64,000 bases of DNA from Enterobacter cloacae complex sp. ECNIH7 (lineage in GTDB: Bacteria; Pseudomonadota; Gammaproteobacteria; Enterobacterales; Enterobacteriaceae): positions 15,046-79,045 of the forward strand of contig NZ_CP017992.1 of the NCBI RefSeq assembly GCF_002208095.1. Direction: 5' to 3'. This document shows, piece by piece, positions 10,401 to 20,295 of this stretch. The notes under the pieces are model-generated. The model had not been told where the DNA came from. It made no database searches and was given only the letters and a program-made list of their open reading frames with translations. How positions within the stretch are numbered: position 1 is the first letter of the stretch; each line of letters starts with the position of its first letter. Position numbers and translations under genes: made by a program.

Positions 10401-11762
10401 TCAATTCACCCTGCTGAACTGGTAGTTACCCAGCACACGATCGCTCATCTTTGAGGAGACCTGCTGGCGGATAAAGCGGATTTGCTGCTGCGCGGAGATA
10501 AGGGCATCTTCTTTGATCTGCACTTCCATACGCAGCGAGTTAAGCGCCTGACGCGCGTCGGCCAGCCCGCTTTTCAGCTCTTTCATGTTGGCGCCCGGGT
10601 AATCTTTGGTGGCAAGCGATCCGTTAACCACCTTCATCACGGCTTCCAGATACTGCAGATAGATGTCGACCGCGATGTAATCCGTCAGCTGGGCAAAAAG
10701 GGACTGCGAGACACTCAGTGACGACTGATCCACAATCCAGGAGAGAATGGGGATGGAGGTACTGTTGATGAACTGCTTCTCTTTTTCCGTCAGCGGCGTG
10801 TCGGTGATGGCCTTGTTCTCGATGCTGGTCAGCATGTCCTGAACCATCTTAATAAGCGATTTGTCTGCGGAAATCGTCACGTTATTGAGGGTCGGGGACA
10901 GGCATTTATTCTGGTTATCGCAGACGTATACTTTCGCACTGCCGCCGCTCATCATCGCTGTCAGCAGGCTGCGATCCGACGCCATTGAAGACAGTATCCG
11001 CAATTCGCCGTTGCTGCCAAAAATCACCGAGCCACTAATGCTCATGGCGAACTGACGCAACTCTGCATTGCTGCTGAGCGAGCTGTTGCCGAGCGCATCC
11101 CACATCAGATTGATATCCTTCAGTACCTGGTCCTTTTCCGCGCCGGTGGCTTTGTCCGCGACGGAGCCGTATTTGCCTCCGGAGGTACAGCCCTGACGGG
11201 AAGCAACCCAGTCCGAAAACACACTGGTTTGCCCGCCAACAGACTGGCAGACGTTCTGCTGACTCTCTCCCCACAGCGATGCCACGCTGTCGACCATCGC
11301 CTTTGCCGCCTGACAGCTGGACATATTGAACCGGTTAATATCAGCGGCCATCTTCTGCAGAAAGTCTTTCGCGGCTTTCAGTTCAGGTACGGTGGTTTCC
11401 AGCGCAAGGTCAAAGAAGTAGCCCGCTGCGTTGGCCATCGTCTGTTTCACAAACGCCATAATCTGGTCGGAGTTAATAAAAGAGAACGCCCCCAGATACA
11501 CGTCAATCCCGCCACACCCGGCATTTATGGACGGCAGACTGATGGAAACCAGCTGAATATTCTTGTTGCCGGTGCGCGCGTAGAACGAGCCTCCGGAGAC
11601 ATAACGTGCGGCCTGCCCCTGCCAGGCTTTTGCCGAGGTGGTGTTGCTGGCATAGCTCATGTCATTAAAGAACGAGTTCATGTCATCCTGCAGCGCGGCC
11701 TGCGCCGTTCCTGCGCTGTACAGGCCCAGCGCAAAGGCCAGGCAAAGCGGTTTCAGTCGCAT
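10401..11762 (-). CDS. traH: TraH pilus assembly protein
   Basis: Periplasmic F-type assembly component that works with TraF, TraW, TraU, TrbB and TrbI in pilus extension. It has 453 residues, a cleavable signal peptide (cut after AQA near residue 22), several cysteines and a C-terminal coiled coil near residues 395-440. Its ATG overlaps the trbB stop as TAATG. Length and order match F. Confidence 0.93.
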   Translation of the reverse strand: MRLKPLCLAFALGLYSAGTAQAALQDDMNSFFNDMSYASNTTSAKAWQGQAARYVSGGSFYARTGNKNIQLVSISLPSINAGCGGIDVYLGAFSFINSDQIMAFVKQTMANAAGYFFDLALETTVPELKAAKDFLQKMAADINRFNMSSCQAAKAMVDSVASLWGESQQNVCQSVGGQTSVFSDWVASRQGCTSGGKYGSVADKATGAEKDQVLKDINLMWDALGNSSLSSNAELRQFAMSISGSVIFGSNGELRILSSMASDRSLLTAMMSGGSAKVYVCDNQNKCLSPTLNNVTISADKSLIKMVQDMLTSIENKAITDTPLTEKEKQFINSTSIPILSWIVDQSSLSVSQSLFAQLTDYIAVDIYLQYLEAVMKVVNGSLATKDYPGANMKELKSGLADARQALNSLRMEVQIKEDALISAQQQIRFIRQQVSSKMSDRVLGNYQFSRVN

Positions 11763-12373
11763 TATTGTTGTCCCTGCGTGTTGAGTGGAGTGCTTTTCCC
11801 TGACTGCCGATCCAGTGCCATACGCAGCACCTCATTGAGCCGGCTGCGGAATTCTCCAGCCCCTGCGGCACCCTGCAGCAGCGGCCAGGTTTCCATCGTA
11901 TTGACGTTGGTCAGAAAGGTGGTTGGCGTGGCCACCGGCAGGCCACTCTGGAAATATTCCACCATCACATCCGGCGTTGCTGGCAGAACATCGGGGAATT
12001 CGGCATCTCCCTTCCCGTCAAGGCTGATAGGGAAAACGTCAAGACCGGTTTGCTGAGAAAAAGCTTTCAGGACCGGAGCAAACTGGCGGCAGTACTGGCA
12101 GGTCGACTGCATGAACAGCACCACCTTCCAGTCCTGCAGGTTAACTTTCCTGCCATCATTCAACGAATACCAGACGGGTGAGGTATTCTGAGCAGCACGG
12201 TCTGTGGTTGTTGCCGCCCCGTTTTCTGGCAGGCTGAGCGCATCCATCGCGGGTGCGCTCCGGCCCGTTTTACCGGCTTCAAGAGCACGAATATCATCCA
12301 GTGTCCCGGCCTGCAGACAGCCGGACAGCATTGCCGCCATCAGGATGGCGGACCGCAATACAGTAATAAGCAT
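11762..12373 (-). CDS. trbB: TrbB periplasmic thiol-disulfide protein
   Basis: A 203-aa thioredoxin-fold protein with signal peptide and a CQYC active site near residues 93-96. In F, TrbB is a DsbC-like isomerase that helps fold the cysteine-rich transfer proteins TraH, TraU and TraN. It lies between traF and traH, and a GAGG ribosome site precedes the ATG. The fold also explains the cis-Pro region PTTFL near residue 145. Confidence 0.92.
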   Translation of the reverse strand: MLITVLRSAILMAAMLSGCLQAGTLDDIRALEAGKTGRSAPAMDALSLPENGAATTTDRAAQNTSPVWYSLNDGRKVNLQDWKVVLFMQSTCQYCRQFAPVLKAFSQQTGLDVFPISLDGKGDAEFPDVLPATPDVMVEYFQSGLPVATPTTFLTNVNTMETWPLLQGAAGAGEFRSRLNEVLRMALDRQSGKSTPLNTQGQQ

Positions 12374-12398
12374 GGGTTACCTCAAAAGACAGGTGTTA

Positions 12399-13178
12399 TC
12401 AGTAGTCAGGTGCAAAGTGGGTAAGGACGCTGACCATCTGGCGATCCAGGTCATCGTGGCTCATAAACCCCCATGCAAGGGGTTGCCACTGGTGAGTTTT
12501 CGGGTCGACCAGAAACGTAGCCGGGAAGTGGGTGACACGCATTTTTTCAGCCTGTCCGCTGTCAGGGCGACTTTGCGGAAGCTGGTCGCTGAGTTTACCG
12601 TCCACGCTGACGGCCATCAGGCTGATCCCCCGGTCTTCACAGAAAGCCCGTATCACCCCGGCCATCAGGTTGTCGACGGCATTGTTGCCCCGGTAGAAAA
12701 AGAACAGGCCATAACGCTGCGCCACCTGGCTGATAACCGCATTCTGGACCTTCTTTTCTTCAGTCAGGCGGGCTTCCACCGTGCCGTTGTAATGGCTGCG
12801 CTTCACGTTGTAATCCAGCTCCGGATACTTCAGCCGGGCCAGTTTCGCCGTCTGGGTGAAGTCCGTTGCCCGGTCAGTCCAGAAGTTCTGCAGTGTCATA
12901 AAGCGGCGGAAGTTCTCCGCAGAGGGATACAGAATGGCGGTGTCCAGCGCTTCACGGGTAGCCTGCTGGAGCACCTTTTTCTGCTCTGATGGCGTCATGC
13001 TGGCCAGACGTTCCCGTAGTGTCGGCGGCGACGCAGGTTCGGGTTCAGCCTCTTCAGCATTGGGGTTGTACCACTGCCATCCCTCTTCCCGGGCATACTC
13101 AGGTGCCAGCACATCCTCGGGAGCAGCATGCAGTGATGCTGCCATCATCAGGGCAAGCGCACCGGCAATACATCTCAT
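12399..13178 (-). CDS. traF: TraF pilus assembly protein
   Basis: A 259-aa periplasmic protein with a signal peptide. It has a thioredoxin-like core but no CXXC at the position of the catalytic pair, where the sequence reads FFFYRGN, as in F TraF. It works with TraH and TraW in pilus extension. The ATG overlaps the traN stop as ATGA. Confidence 0.93.
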   Translation of the reverse strand: MRCIAGALALMMAASLHAAPEDVLAPEYAREEGWQWYNPNAEEAEPEPASPPTLRERLASMTPSEQKKVLQQATREALDTAILYPSAENFRRFMTLQNFWTDRATDFTQTAKLARLKYPELDYNVKRSHYNGTVEARLTEEKKVQNAVISQVAQRYGLFFFYRGNNAVDNLMAGVIRAFCEDRGISLMAVSVDGKLSDQLPQSRPDSGQAEKMRVTHFPATFLVDPKTHQWQPLAWGFMSHDDLDRQMVSVLTHFAPDY

Positions 13179-15004
13179 GGGGCGTTCTCCTTCATTTTTT
13201 CGGCGATGATGTCCTGCGCTTTTTTCAGCAACGCCTGGTCTTCCGGAATTTCACTGCCAGCATCAAGATCACTGTAAAAATCACTGAAGTTCATCACCCC
13301 AAAATCGAGGCGTTGCAGTTCATCCACCGTTATGCCACGACAGTCCGGAGACTTTCCGCTGCCGAAGCCAACGCCCAGTTGGTCACGACGTCCCTGCTCC
13401 TGGACAATACGGGCCAGTTTTGAATCAAACTGGCAGTAGCCGCGCTTTTTCTCGAGGCAGACGCCGAGGACTTTTTTACTGCAGTATTCCCCGACATAGA
13501 CCGTCAGTTTTTTCTCTTTAGCCTTGCCCAGCGCTTTCTCATCGCTGCTGCAACTCGACAGCCCCACATCCTGACCCCATCCGGAATCCTTGCAGCAGTT
13601 ATTGAAGCCCGCAGCCATCTTTTTGCAGGATTTGGCCTCGCCAGTGAATGCTCTGACGTTCTCCCCGTTCAGTTCCGCCACGTCTTCGCCTGCAGCAGCG
13701 ACCGCGGCCAGCGCGGAGACGGCCTGACCAAACATATTGCTGGTTCCGGTCTGGCCCTGCGCGCAGCTGCCGTCCGTACAGAAAAACTCACCACCGCAAA
13801 TCTGCCCGTTACCCGTTTTCTTCCGTTCACAGGAGTACGTCACCTGCTGACTCACACAAAAACCATCCACGGTATCTGCACACTGGCTGCGCGTCACCGT
13901 ACAGGCGGAGTCCTTCATATACTCCCCGCAGGTTCCTTCTGTCTCGGTCTGGGTCAGGTAGGTGTCTTGCCATTTCCAGCAGTCCTGATGAATGCTGTAG
14001 GTTTTTCCCTCAACAACGACGGACCGGGTGCCTCCCGGCTCCACGCACTGAGAACCGGTCATGGCGCCTTCAGACTTGCTGAACGGGCAGCTTTCTGACC
14101 ACTCTACCCGCGGCACCCATTCCCTGCTTTTCACCTGCATCACCAGCGTCAGCGTGAAACGAGAACTGCCCCCGACGAACTGGTTAAAGATGACGTTATC
14201 CAGCGTACCGGTACAGCTGCCGTTCCCGCTGCAGCTTGTCCCGCTGAGAGTCTGTCCTTTGGTCAGCACCATCCCTGTCGCGCCTCCCAGTGCAATGGTG
14301 TCATTCCAGGTCAGATTGAACGTGGTATTCATAAAGCTGGCCCGGGAATTCCAGAGATAATTTTGGGTGGTCACGTTCAGGCTTGCACTGTGGATGATGC
14401 CGGCTTCAGGGGCTGCCACGCTGAACACAATCTGCTTTCCGGAACGGCTGAAATTAAAGGCGGTAAGGGTATAGGTTTTAACCTCTGTGGTTTCCTTCCA
14501 GTCGCCGACAATAGTCGCGGTGCGGGTGCAGTACTGCTCAATTTTCGTGTCCCGCAGACACTGATGTGTGGTGATTTCGGTAAAACTCGCAGGCTGGTCC
14601 ACACATCCGTCAAAACCGCCGCCTGTAATGGTTTCCGCTTTCGCCTGCATATCCAGTCCCTCGGAAATAAACGGTGCATCAAGCGATGGTTTGTTGCTTG
14701 CAGGAGTATTAAGAATGGATTCCGTAATAGTTTTCCCGGCCTCAGAACTGTTTAACGCTGCAGAACCCGGGGATGTCATATCCACACCCGACGAGGTCAC
14801 CCCACCGTAGTATCCGCTTTCAGAGGGGGATGTCGTGTAGCCCGGGATGACTTCAGCGGGCTTAAATCCCTGAATGGCATCAGCACCCTGCCCTTTGTTC
14901 GCTTTCCCCTGCTGCATACCCTGATTAAACTGCTCATTAGCGATGAGCGGTTGCACCATAAAGACCGATGCCGTAGCCACCAGTAAAGGGAGTATCCTTT
15001 TCAT
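13175..15004 (-). CDS. traN: TraN outer-membrane mating-pair stabilisation adhesin
   Basis: A 609-aa secreted protein with a signal peptide and more than twenty cysteines, mostly in the C-terminal 300 residues, as in all F-type TraN. It binds a recipient outer-membrane protein and stabilises mating pairs; the variable domain (about residues 150-300) sets receptor choice. I cannot assign the receptor class from sequence alone. The ATG overlaps the trbC stop as ATGA. Confidence 0.94.
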   Translation of the reverse strand: MKRILPLLVATASVFMVQPLIANEQFNQGMQQGKANKGQGADAIQGFKPAEVIPGYTTSPSESGYYGGVTSSGVDMTSPGSAALNSSEAGKTITESILNTPASNKPSLDAPFISEGLDMQAKAETITGGGFDGCVDQPASFTEITTHQCLRDTKIEQYCTRTATIVGDWKETTEVKTYTLTAFNFSRSGKQIVFSVAAPEAGIIHSASLNVTTQNYLWNSRASFMNTTFNLTWNDTIALGGATGMVLTKGQTLSGTSCSGNGSCTGTLDNVIFNQFVGGSSRFTLTLVMQVKSREWVPRVEWSESCPFSKSEGAMTGSQCVEPGGTRSVVVEGKTYSIHQDCWKWQDTYLTQTETEGTCGEYMKDSACTVTRSQCADTVDGFCVSQQVTYSCERKKTGNGQICGGEFFCTDGSCAQGQTGTSNMFGQAVSALAAVAAAGEDVAELNGENVRAFTGEAKSCKKMAAGFNNCCKDSGWGQDVGLSSCSSDEKALGKAKEKKLTVYVGEYCSKKVLGVCLEKKRGYCQFDSKLARIVQEQGRRDQLGVGFGSGKSPDCRGITVDELQRLDFGVMNFSDFYSDLDAGSEIPEDQALLKKAQDIIAEKMKENAP

Positions 15005-15621
15005 TCAGCCTCCTCGCCCAGCAGGCTTTTCGCGGTCTGCGCACAGTCCCCCTCTTCTGCCACGCGCTTCAGCGCCTGATGCAGCGTGAGATCACCCTGA
15101 AGGCGGTCAACTTTATCGCCCTGATTTCCGCAGGCGACGATCAGTACCGGTACGGCGGTAATGTTGTACTTACGAAAGGTGGTTGGGTCTATCTGCACGC
15201 CTCCGGTATTGCTCTCTTTTACCAGACCAGCGACAGCATTCGCTGTGGCCCGCATGTCGCCGTTAACCATCCCCCGGATAACCACCGGAATATTGAGTGC
15301 TGCCGCGTCCTGAACGCGCTGTTTCAGTTCATCAGGGGGCATTGAGAATGAAACAAAAACCAGAGCAGCATCAACGGGGCGCTCACCGGGCTGCATGGAT
15401 TGCCGGAATTGCTGTGCCTGAGCGTCGAGAAATGACTGATCCTGCGGTGCTACCGGACGTGCCTGCTTCAGGAAATCTGGAGTTTGCAGAGACTGAAATC
15501 GCTGACGATCCAGTCTGAGCTGTTCCTTGATAAACTGACGGTTTTCCGTGTGTTCAGTTGCCTGAGCCAGCCCTGTGGTCAACAGAGCGAGCAGGAAAAT
15601 CAATACCTTGTTCACAAACAT
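15001..15621 (-). CDS. trbC: TrbC pilus assembly protein
   Basis: A 206-aa periplasmic protein with signal peptide MFVNKVLIFLLALLTTGLA. The ORF opens 23 codons further up, but this start is chosen because AAGGAG lies 8 bases before it and it gives a normal signal sequence and F-like length (212). The C-terminal half has a thioredoxin-like region shared with the TrbC/TraW family (VFVSFSMPPDEL). It acts with TraW in pilus assembly. Confidence 0.9.
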   Translation of the reverse strand: MFVNKVLIFLLALLTTGLAQATEHTENRQFIKEQLRLDRQRFQSLQTPDFLKQARPVAPQDQSFLDAQAQQFRQSMQPGERPVDAALVFVSFSMPPDELKQRVQDAAALNIPVVIRGMVNGDMRATANAVAGLVKESNTGGVQIDPTTFRKYNITAVPVLIVACGNQGDKVDRLQGDLTLHQALKRVAEEGDCAQTAKSLLGEEAE

Positions 15622-15631
15622 ACTGTGCTCC

Positions 15632-16633
15632 TTACAGGAAAACGCAGTTGCGTTTACGCCAGAAGAGATACCCGAAATTTCGACGGTCATTAGGCATGTT
15701 CTTGCCGGTTTCCCAGCGTGTCACGCTGCGGCCCAGCGGATGACATTGCCCTGCATCGGGATATTTATTGACCAGGTGATAACGCCAGCGGCTTTTCGGA
15801 ATGATGGGAGATGGATATTCAAAGCAAACCGCCGTATCAGCCCCAACGGAGTTCATGATCATGCCCTGCCGGTGCAGCTTGAATGCCATACGTTCACTGA
15901 GAAGCAGCGAGGTCTGCATCGGGCTGAATTCATTCGATACCCAGCCATTAAAGGGGTACATACTTCCCTGGCTACCGGCACACCAGAACAGGGGGTCCAG
16001 CGGCATATGCACCAGACTTGCGGCGGCATCAGCCGCACAGGCCGCCTGCGCAATCACGTTGCCGAACAGAATGGCTTCAGGCTGGATAATCATGCTGAGC
16101 GAGCTGCTGTCCCACATCGGATCAAGTTCAGACAGATATCCAATGTCCATGTCTCCTCCCTGAAGACAGCCCATTGACGTGATGATATTGAGCCAGTACG
16201 TCAGCGGATATTTGTACCAGTGAACATGGTAGAACGCGCCGGGGTTGGCCCTGTTCTCCTGCCCGCCAGTCCCGGTACCGACATTACCCACGTTGATATT
16301 GAACCCGCCCAGATTCACCATGCAGTAAGGGGAACGGGTAACATCAGTCAGCGCCATAGGCTCCCAGTAGCCTATGGCCAGCCCCACACGGTAGAAAATC
16401 CCCATAGGACAAAACTGGATGGGCATGCCAGGATTCGGCGTATCCGGCTGACGTCCCTTTGCGACGGGCACATTGCCAATGGTTACCGGGAAAATGCACT
16501 CCCAGCAGACATCGGTGATCGGGTTTACAAAACGCCCCTCGCACTCAACGGAAGCGCTGGTAGTGGCAGCCTTGCTCACTGACGACCAGCTGAAGGCAAA
16601 AGCCATGAGTAACAAAATAAGTGACCTATTCAT
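15632..16633 (-). CDS. traU: TraU DNA-transfer / pilus protein
   Basis: Periplasmic cysteine-rich protein of 333 aa (F TraU 330), needed for DNA transfer and to a lesser degree for pili. The start is MNRSLILLLMAFAFS, preceded by CAGGAG, and overlaps the end of traW by 8 bases. The ORF extends 9 codons further up without a better ribosome site. The signal peptide ends near SKA. Confidence 0.93.
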   Translation of the reverse strand: MNRSLILLLMAFAFSWSSVSKAATTSASVECEGRFVNPITDVCWECIFPVTIGNVPVAKGRQPDTPNPGMPIQFCPMGIFYRVGLAIGYWEPMALTDVTRSPYCMVNLGGFNINVGNVGTGTGGQENRANPGAFYHVHWYKYPLTYWLNIITSMGCLQGGDMDIGYLSELDPMWDSSSLSMIIQPEAILFGNVIAQAACAADAAASLVHMPLDPLFWCAGSQGSMYPFNGWVSNEFSPMQTSLLLSERMAFKLHRQGMIMNSVGADTAVCFEYPSPIIPKSRWRYHLVNKYPDAGQCHPLGRSVTRWETGKNMPNDRRNFGYLFWRKRNCVFL

Positions 16634-17264
16634 GGGCTTCTCCTGGACCAGGGAGGGCAAAAGTATCTACCCGAAGACGGCGTCGGTCTTCTGAGAGCGT
16701 CACCCGGGCAGGGATAGCCTTCAGTTCAAACTTCCTGCTTAGCGTGCCGTCCTGGTCAAAATAAATCCGCGTGTCCAGGGCTTTGGTCGCCTCACGGATA
16801 TCGCCGTTGACCAGAATGACGCGGTAAGTCAATGTTCCGGGTTTCTGCGCTTTAATCCAGGACAGTTGTTGCGGATTATCTGCATCAATAAAATAGAGCG
16901 TGTCGGTGAACGGGACGGTATCCAGCGGGTTAATCACCTGCCCTTTACGGGCGAACACCCGCCCCTGATGGTCTTTCAGATCTTCACTGACCGTCAGCGA
17001 CGGATCGATATAGTGCGTGGTGTTCTCCTGCGCCAGCGTCAGTCCTTCAACCGGTTTAGGGCGTAGAGTGTTTTCAATGACACGCTGTTTGAATGCTTCC
17101 TGCTCCCGGGCCATTTCACCACTGGCCTCCATTGCCTTCAGGCGTGTCTGGATGGTAGTAAGCATGTCCTGCTCAGCAATAGGGTACATTTCCCCCCATG
17201 TCCCCAGATTTTTTGCCTGTGCTACGCCGGAAATCAGCAACAGCGCCAGCAGCCCTTTTTTCAT
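16626..17264 (-). CDS. traW: TraW pilus assembly protein
   Basis: A 212-aa periplasmic protein, signal peptide MKKGLLALLLISGVAQA, same length class as F TraW (210). It carries the YFIDADN and YRVILVNGDIREA stretches typical of the TraW/TrbC family. It is coupled to trbI upstream (shared base at stop/start) and traU downstream. Confidence 0.93.
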   Translation of the reverse strand: MKKGLLALLLISGVAQAKNLGTWGEMYPIAEQDMLTTIQTRLKAMEASGEMAREQEAFKQRVIENTLRPKPVEGLTLAQENTTHYIDPSLTVSEDLKDHQGRVFARKGQVINPLDTVPFTDTLYFIDADNPQQLSWIKAQKPGTLTYRVILVNGDIREATKALDTRIYFDQDGTLSRKFELKAIPARVTLSEDRRRLRVDTFALPGPGEAHE

Positions 17265-17698
17265 CAGTTGCCGCCTCCCGCCGCCATTCGGTGTGCCACC
17301 CCTGTCTGAATCTCATCAGTGATATCGCCCGCCCCGCTGGCCACTGCGGGCGTAACCAGGATCAGTGCATTATGACGGACCTGCCAGTCCTGCAGCTCCG
17401 CATTAAGGCTGGTCATAAATCGTTCGGTAAGTGCCTTAGTCTGAGGCTCATCCAGTGACTGAGCGCCAGCCTGTTCAGTGAACTGATCCAGCGTTTTTTT
17501 CATATCAAATGACACCACAGTTGGCGTACGCCAGCTAATCAGCAACGACGTGACGGCAGCGTTAATACACAGGATGGTGGCGGCAACCAGCAGCAGGCTA
17601 CGCAGACAGCGGCGCTTCTGGCGTTCACGTTGAGTCAGTGCCTTTCTGGCAGTTGTGGGTTTTGATTGCGTGTCGTTAACCTGTTGTTCCGTTTTCAT
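17264..17698 (-). CDS. trbI: TrbI pilus retraction/assembly protein
   Basis: A 144-aa single-span inner-membrane protein (span about 32-53) with a basic cytoplasmic N-terminus and periplasmic remainder. It fits TrbI (F 128 aa) by its place between traC and traW. In F, overproduction of TrbI alters pilus retraction. The ATG overlaps the traC stop as ATGA. Confidence 0.85.
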   Translation of the reverse strand: MKTEQQVNDTQSKPTTARKALTQRERQKRRCLRSLLLVAATILCINAAVTSLLISWRTPTVVSFDMKKTLDQFTEQAGAQSLDEPQTKALTERFMTSLNAELQDWQVRHNALILVTPAVASGAGDITDEIQTGVAHRMAAGGGN

Positions 17699-20286
17699 GC
17701 GGCCTCCGCAAGCGCTTCCAGTTCGCGCATCTCATCAGGGAAGTTACGTTGTGCCAGTTGGTATACGGCGTCATGGATATCCATGTTCTGTTCCCGGCAC
17801 TGGTGGATAAATTCGAAGTCATCACCCTTTGAACTGAACATCGCGCGACTGAGCGGATCGACAAAGAGACGATGGAAACTGCAGGTATCATTGATGCGCA
17901 GCATAAAGGAAGAGAACCACTGGTCTTTGGCATCACCGAACTTGCTGATAACACTGCGCTCCAGCTCGCTGAACTGGTTGGGACGGTTCTGGTTGTACTG
18001 TTTAAACTCAGACGCATCCTGTTTGAGGACAACCTTGAAGGCAGAGTTACCCCAGGCCGCTTTGGCCGCGCCGGAGGCATCATCGGCGTCAAAGTCTTTG
18101 ATGTTCTGACTGATGGTGATGAACGCGCCACGGTGGCGGCGAACCGTACGGTAGCCGGTTTCAATGAACTGACCGACCTTCTCATTTTTAAAGTTGAGCA
18201 GCTTCCAGCCTTCGTCAATGGTGCAACATTTCTTCAGGCTGCGCGGCGTGCGGTACATTTTGTCTTCGATGTAGATGATGAGGGAAAACATCACCGCAAC
18301 CAGCAGGTCAGGCTTGTCCTGCAGGCCCCCCAGCTCCAGGACGATAAAGCGGGCGTCATCGGTCAGTGACGGCTCGTCACTGTTAAAGTATTCGCCGTAA
18401 ATTCCCCAGGAGCAGTACTTACCGAGCAGTTCGATAATTTCATCCAGTCGGTTGGTGATACCCGGCGAGTTCTGGTATTTATCATCCTCACGGATGGCCG
18501 TCAGCTTCTGGACTACATGGTCAATTCGGGCTTTTTCCTTGTGCGCTTCCCATGCCTCCTGAACCCCGCGCAGCAACAGACTGTGATGGACTTCGTCCAG
18601 CGTACCATTGGGACTGGCCAGTACAGCCAGCTGGTCACGGATACGTTCCCCGGACTCATTGATATTGGAGATGTTGGCAAACGGATTGAATTTGAGCGAC
18701 TTGCCGTCAAGGTATGTACCACCCACGTTCTCGCAGAACGATTTGTAGCCATCCCCCATATCAAACACCCAGGCGATACCGCCGGAGTCCAGCACACTGC
18801 GCAGGATAGGCTGTACCAGACCGGTCTTACCTGCACCTGATGTGCCGGTGACCGCCATGTTGTAGTTGGTGTTGCCCATCCCGTCCCCGTAGATATCGAG
18901 GAACGCCAGCTGATTGCGGTAGGACGGCGTCAACAATCCCCCCTGACACAGCCGGTTGTCGGCCACCACCGGCAGCAGATTCACGGCCTGGATACTCTCC
19001 GCCCGGCAGGTGGCTCCGCCCATTTTGATGTCTTCCCAGAGTCCTTCCGCATGAATGAAGGGGATCATCGCTATCCAGTTACGGAACTGCATATAGGTCG
19101 GGGAAAACAGGTCTATGCCGTTCTTCTTGAAAGTATTAATGACCTGCTGTTCGCAGACCAGCGCATCCTCATCCGTATCCGGACAGAACGTGGTGACGTT
19201 ATAGTAATAGCGGACTATACAGGTCTGGTTACTGTTGAGATGCTCGCGGATCTCCTTCCACTCTTTAGCCTGTTTGGCCACGCCGGGAAACAGGGTGGCA
19301 TAGGGAGAGTTCGCTTTTTTCTCCCGGTCGAGATACTTGCGCGTGGCTTCCCCTTGAGTCGCCACCTGGTCTTCGGCCTCCATCACCATCGTGATGACGA
19401 ACGGACTGGCGATTGTCAGGTCGGGGCTGAGCAGGTTGGACAGGTTATCGCCGCCCATCCATAGCATGAACATATCCGGGTTGTTCTCCAGCATGAAGTT
19501 CATGGCCCGCGTGGAGGTCACGCTGCCCTGACGGTCGGCAAGGCTGATAAGGACATCATCCGGACGCACATCGATACCGATACGCTGGTCAACACAGCGC
19601 TGATGCAGCTCATCAAATTTGCCGACACGAACCTCATCTGGGTACAGCTGATCATGACGGGCATTCAGCATCCCGTGAACCAGCGTGGCCAGCTCCTGGT
19701 CATCGGCCGCCTGCGTGTAAATTTTTGCCGCATCCAGAGAGGAACGCAGCACTTTCAGGGTATGAGCAACTTCCGTCATCACGGCAGCCGTCCGCTTCTT
19801 CGCCTTCACGCAGTAAGAAATATACAGGCGGTAGTCACGCAGGGTCAGCGGCAGACCGGTCGGGCTGTTGAACTGCTGCTGCGCCGCGCGCTGATAATAT
19901 GCCCTGGTTATACGGTTAAATTTGTCAGCATGCTTTCCCTGCCAGCGGAACTCAGACAGGCCCCGGTCAAGCTGATCACCGATCAGCTTGCTGGACACCA
20001 GGTGGAATGATATTGGCGTCTTACGCGGCAGCTTGCTTTTGATGAGATCTTCCAGCACATACACAATCTGTTCGTTAGCGCCGATAAGGGGCTCTGCACG
20101 TAGCAGAAAGCCCACCGTACTGCGGTTCACAAACAGCCCACTGTCACGGTCATAGTCACGGTACGGCAGGACGCTGGTCAGCTGCGGGAAGTCCAGGCTG
20201 GCCAGATTGCGCGTCATCTCCGACGCGCCATCCGGCATCCGGAAGGCGTTCTGCAGATTTTCCAGTACGTTCAGAAATTTTTTCAC
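17695..20286 (-). CDS. traC: TraC type IV secretion ATPase (VirB4 family)
   Basis: Peripheral inner-membrane ATPase that powers pilus assembly. It has 863 residues, a Walker A GTSGAGKTG near 480 and Walker B CTIDEGWKLL near 690, the usual VirB4 spacing. The start is GTG, chosen because TAAGGAG precedes it and the N-terminus matches TraC length (F 875). It is followed immediately by trbI. Confidence 0.95.
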   Translation of the reverse strand: MKKFLNVLENLQNAFRMPDGASEMTRNLASLDFPQLTSVLPYRDYDRDSGLFVNRSTVGFLLRAEPLIGANEQIVYVLEDLIKSKLPRKTPISFHLVSSKLIGDQLDRGLSEFRWQGKHADKFNRITRAYYQRAAQQQFNSPTGLPLTLRDYRLYISYCVKAKKRTAAVMTEVAHTLKVLRSSLDAAKIYTQAADDQELATLVHGMLNARHDQLYPDEVRVGKFDELHQRCVDQRIGIDVRPDDVLISLADRQGSVTSTRAMNFMLENNPDMFMLWMGGDNLSNLLSPDLTIASPFVITMVMEAEDQVATQGEATRKYLDREKKANSPYATLFPGVAKQAKEWKEIREHLNSNQTCIVRYYYNVTTFCPDTDEDALVCEQQVINTFKKNGIDLFSPTYMQFRNWIAMIPFIHAEGLWEDIKMGGATCRAESIQAVNLLPVVADNRLCQGGLLTPSYRNQLAFLDIYGDGMGNTNYNMAVTGTSGAGKTGLVQPILRSVLDSGGIAWVFDMGDGYKSFCENVGGTYLDGKSLKFNPFANISNINESGERIRDQLAVLASPNGTLDEVHHSLLLRGVQEAWEAHKEKARIDHVVQKLTAIREDDKYQNSPGITNRLDEIIELLGKYCSWGIYGEYFNSDEPSLTDDARFIVLELGGLQDKPDLLVAVMFSLIIYIEDKMYRTPRSLKKCCTIDEGWKLLNFKNEKVGQFIETGYRTVRRHRGAFITISQNIKDFDADDASGAAKAAWGNSAFKVVLKQDASEFKQYNQNRPNQFSELERSVISKFGDAKDQWFSSFMLRINDTCSFHRLFVDPLSRAMFSSKGDDFEFIHQCREQNMDIHDAVYQLAQRNFPDEMRELEALAEAA

Positions 20287-20295
20287 CCGAACTCC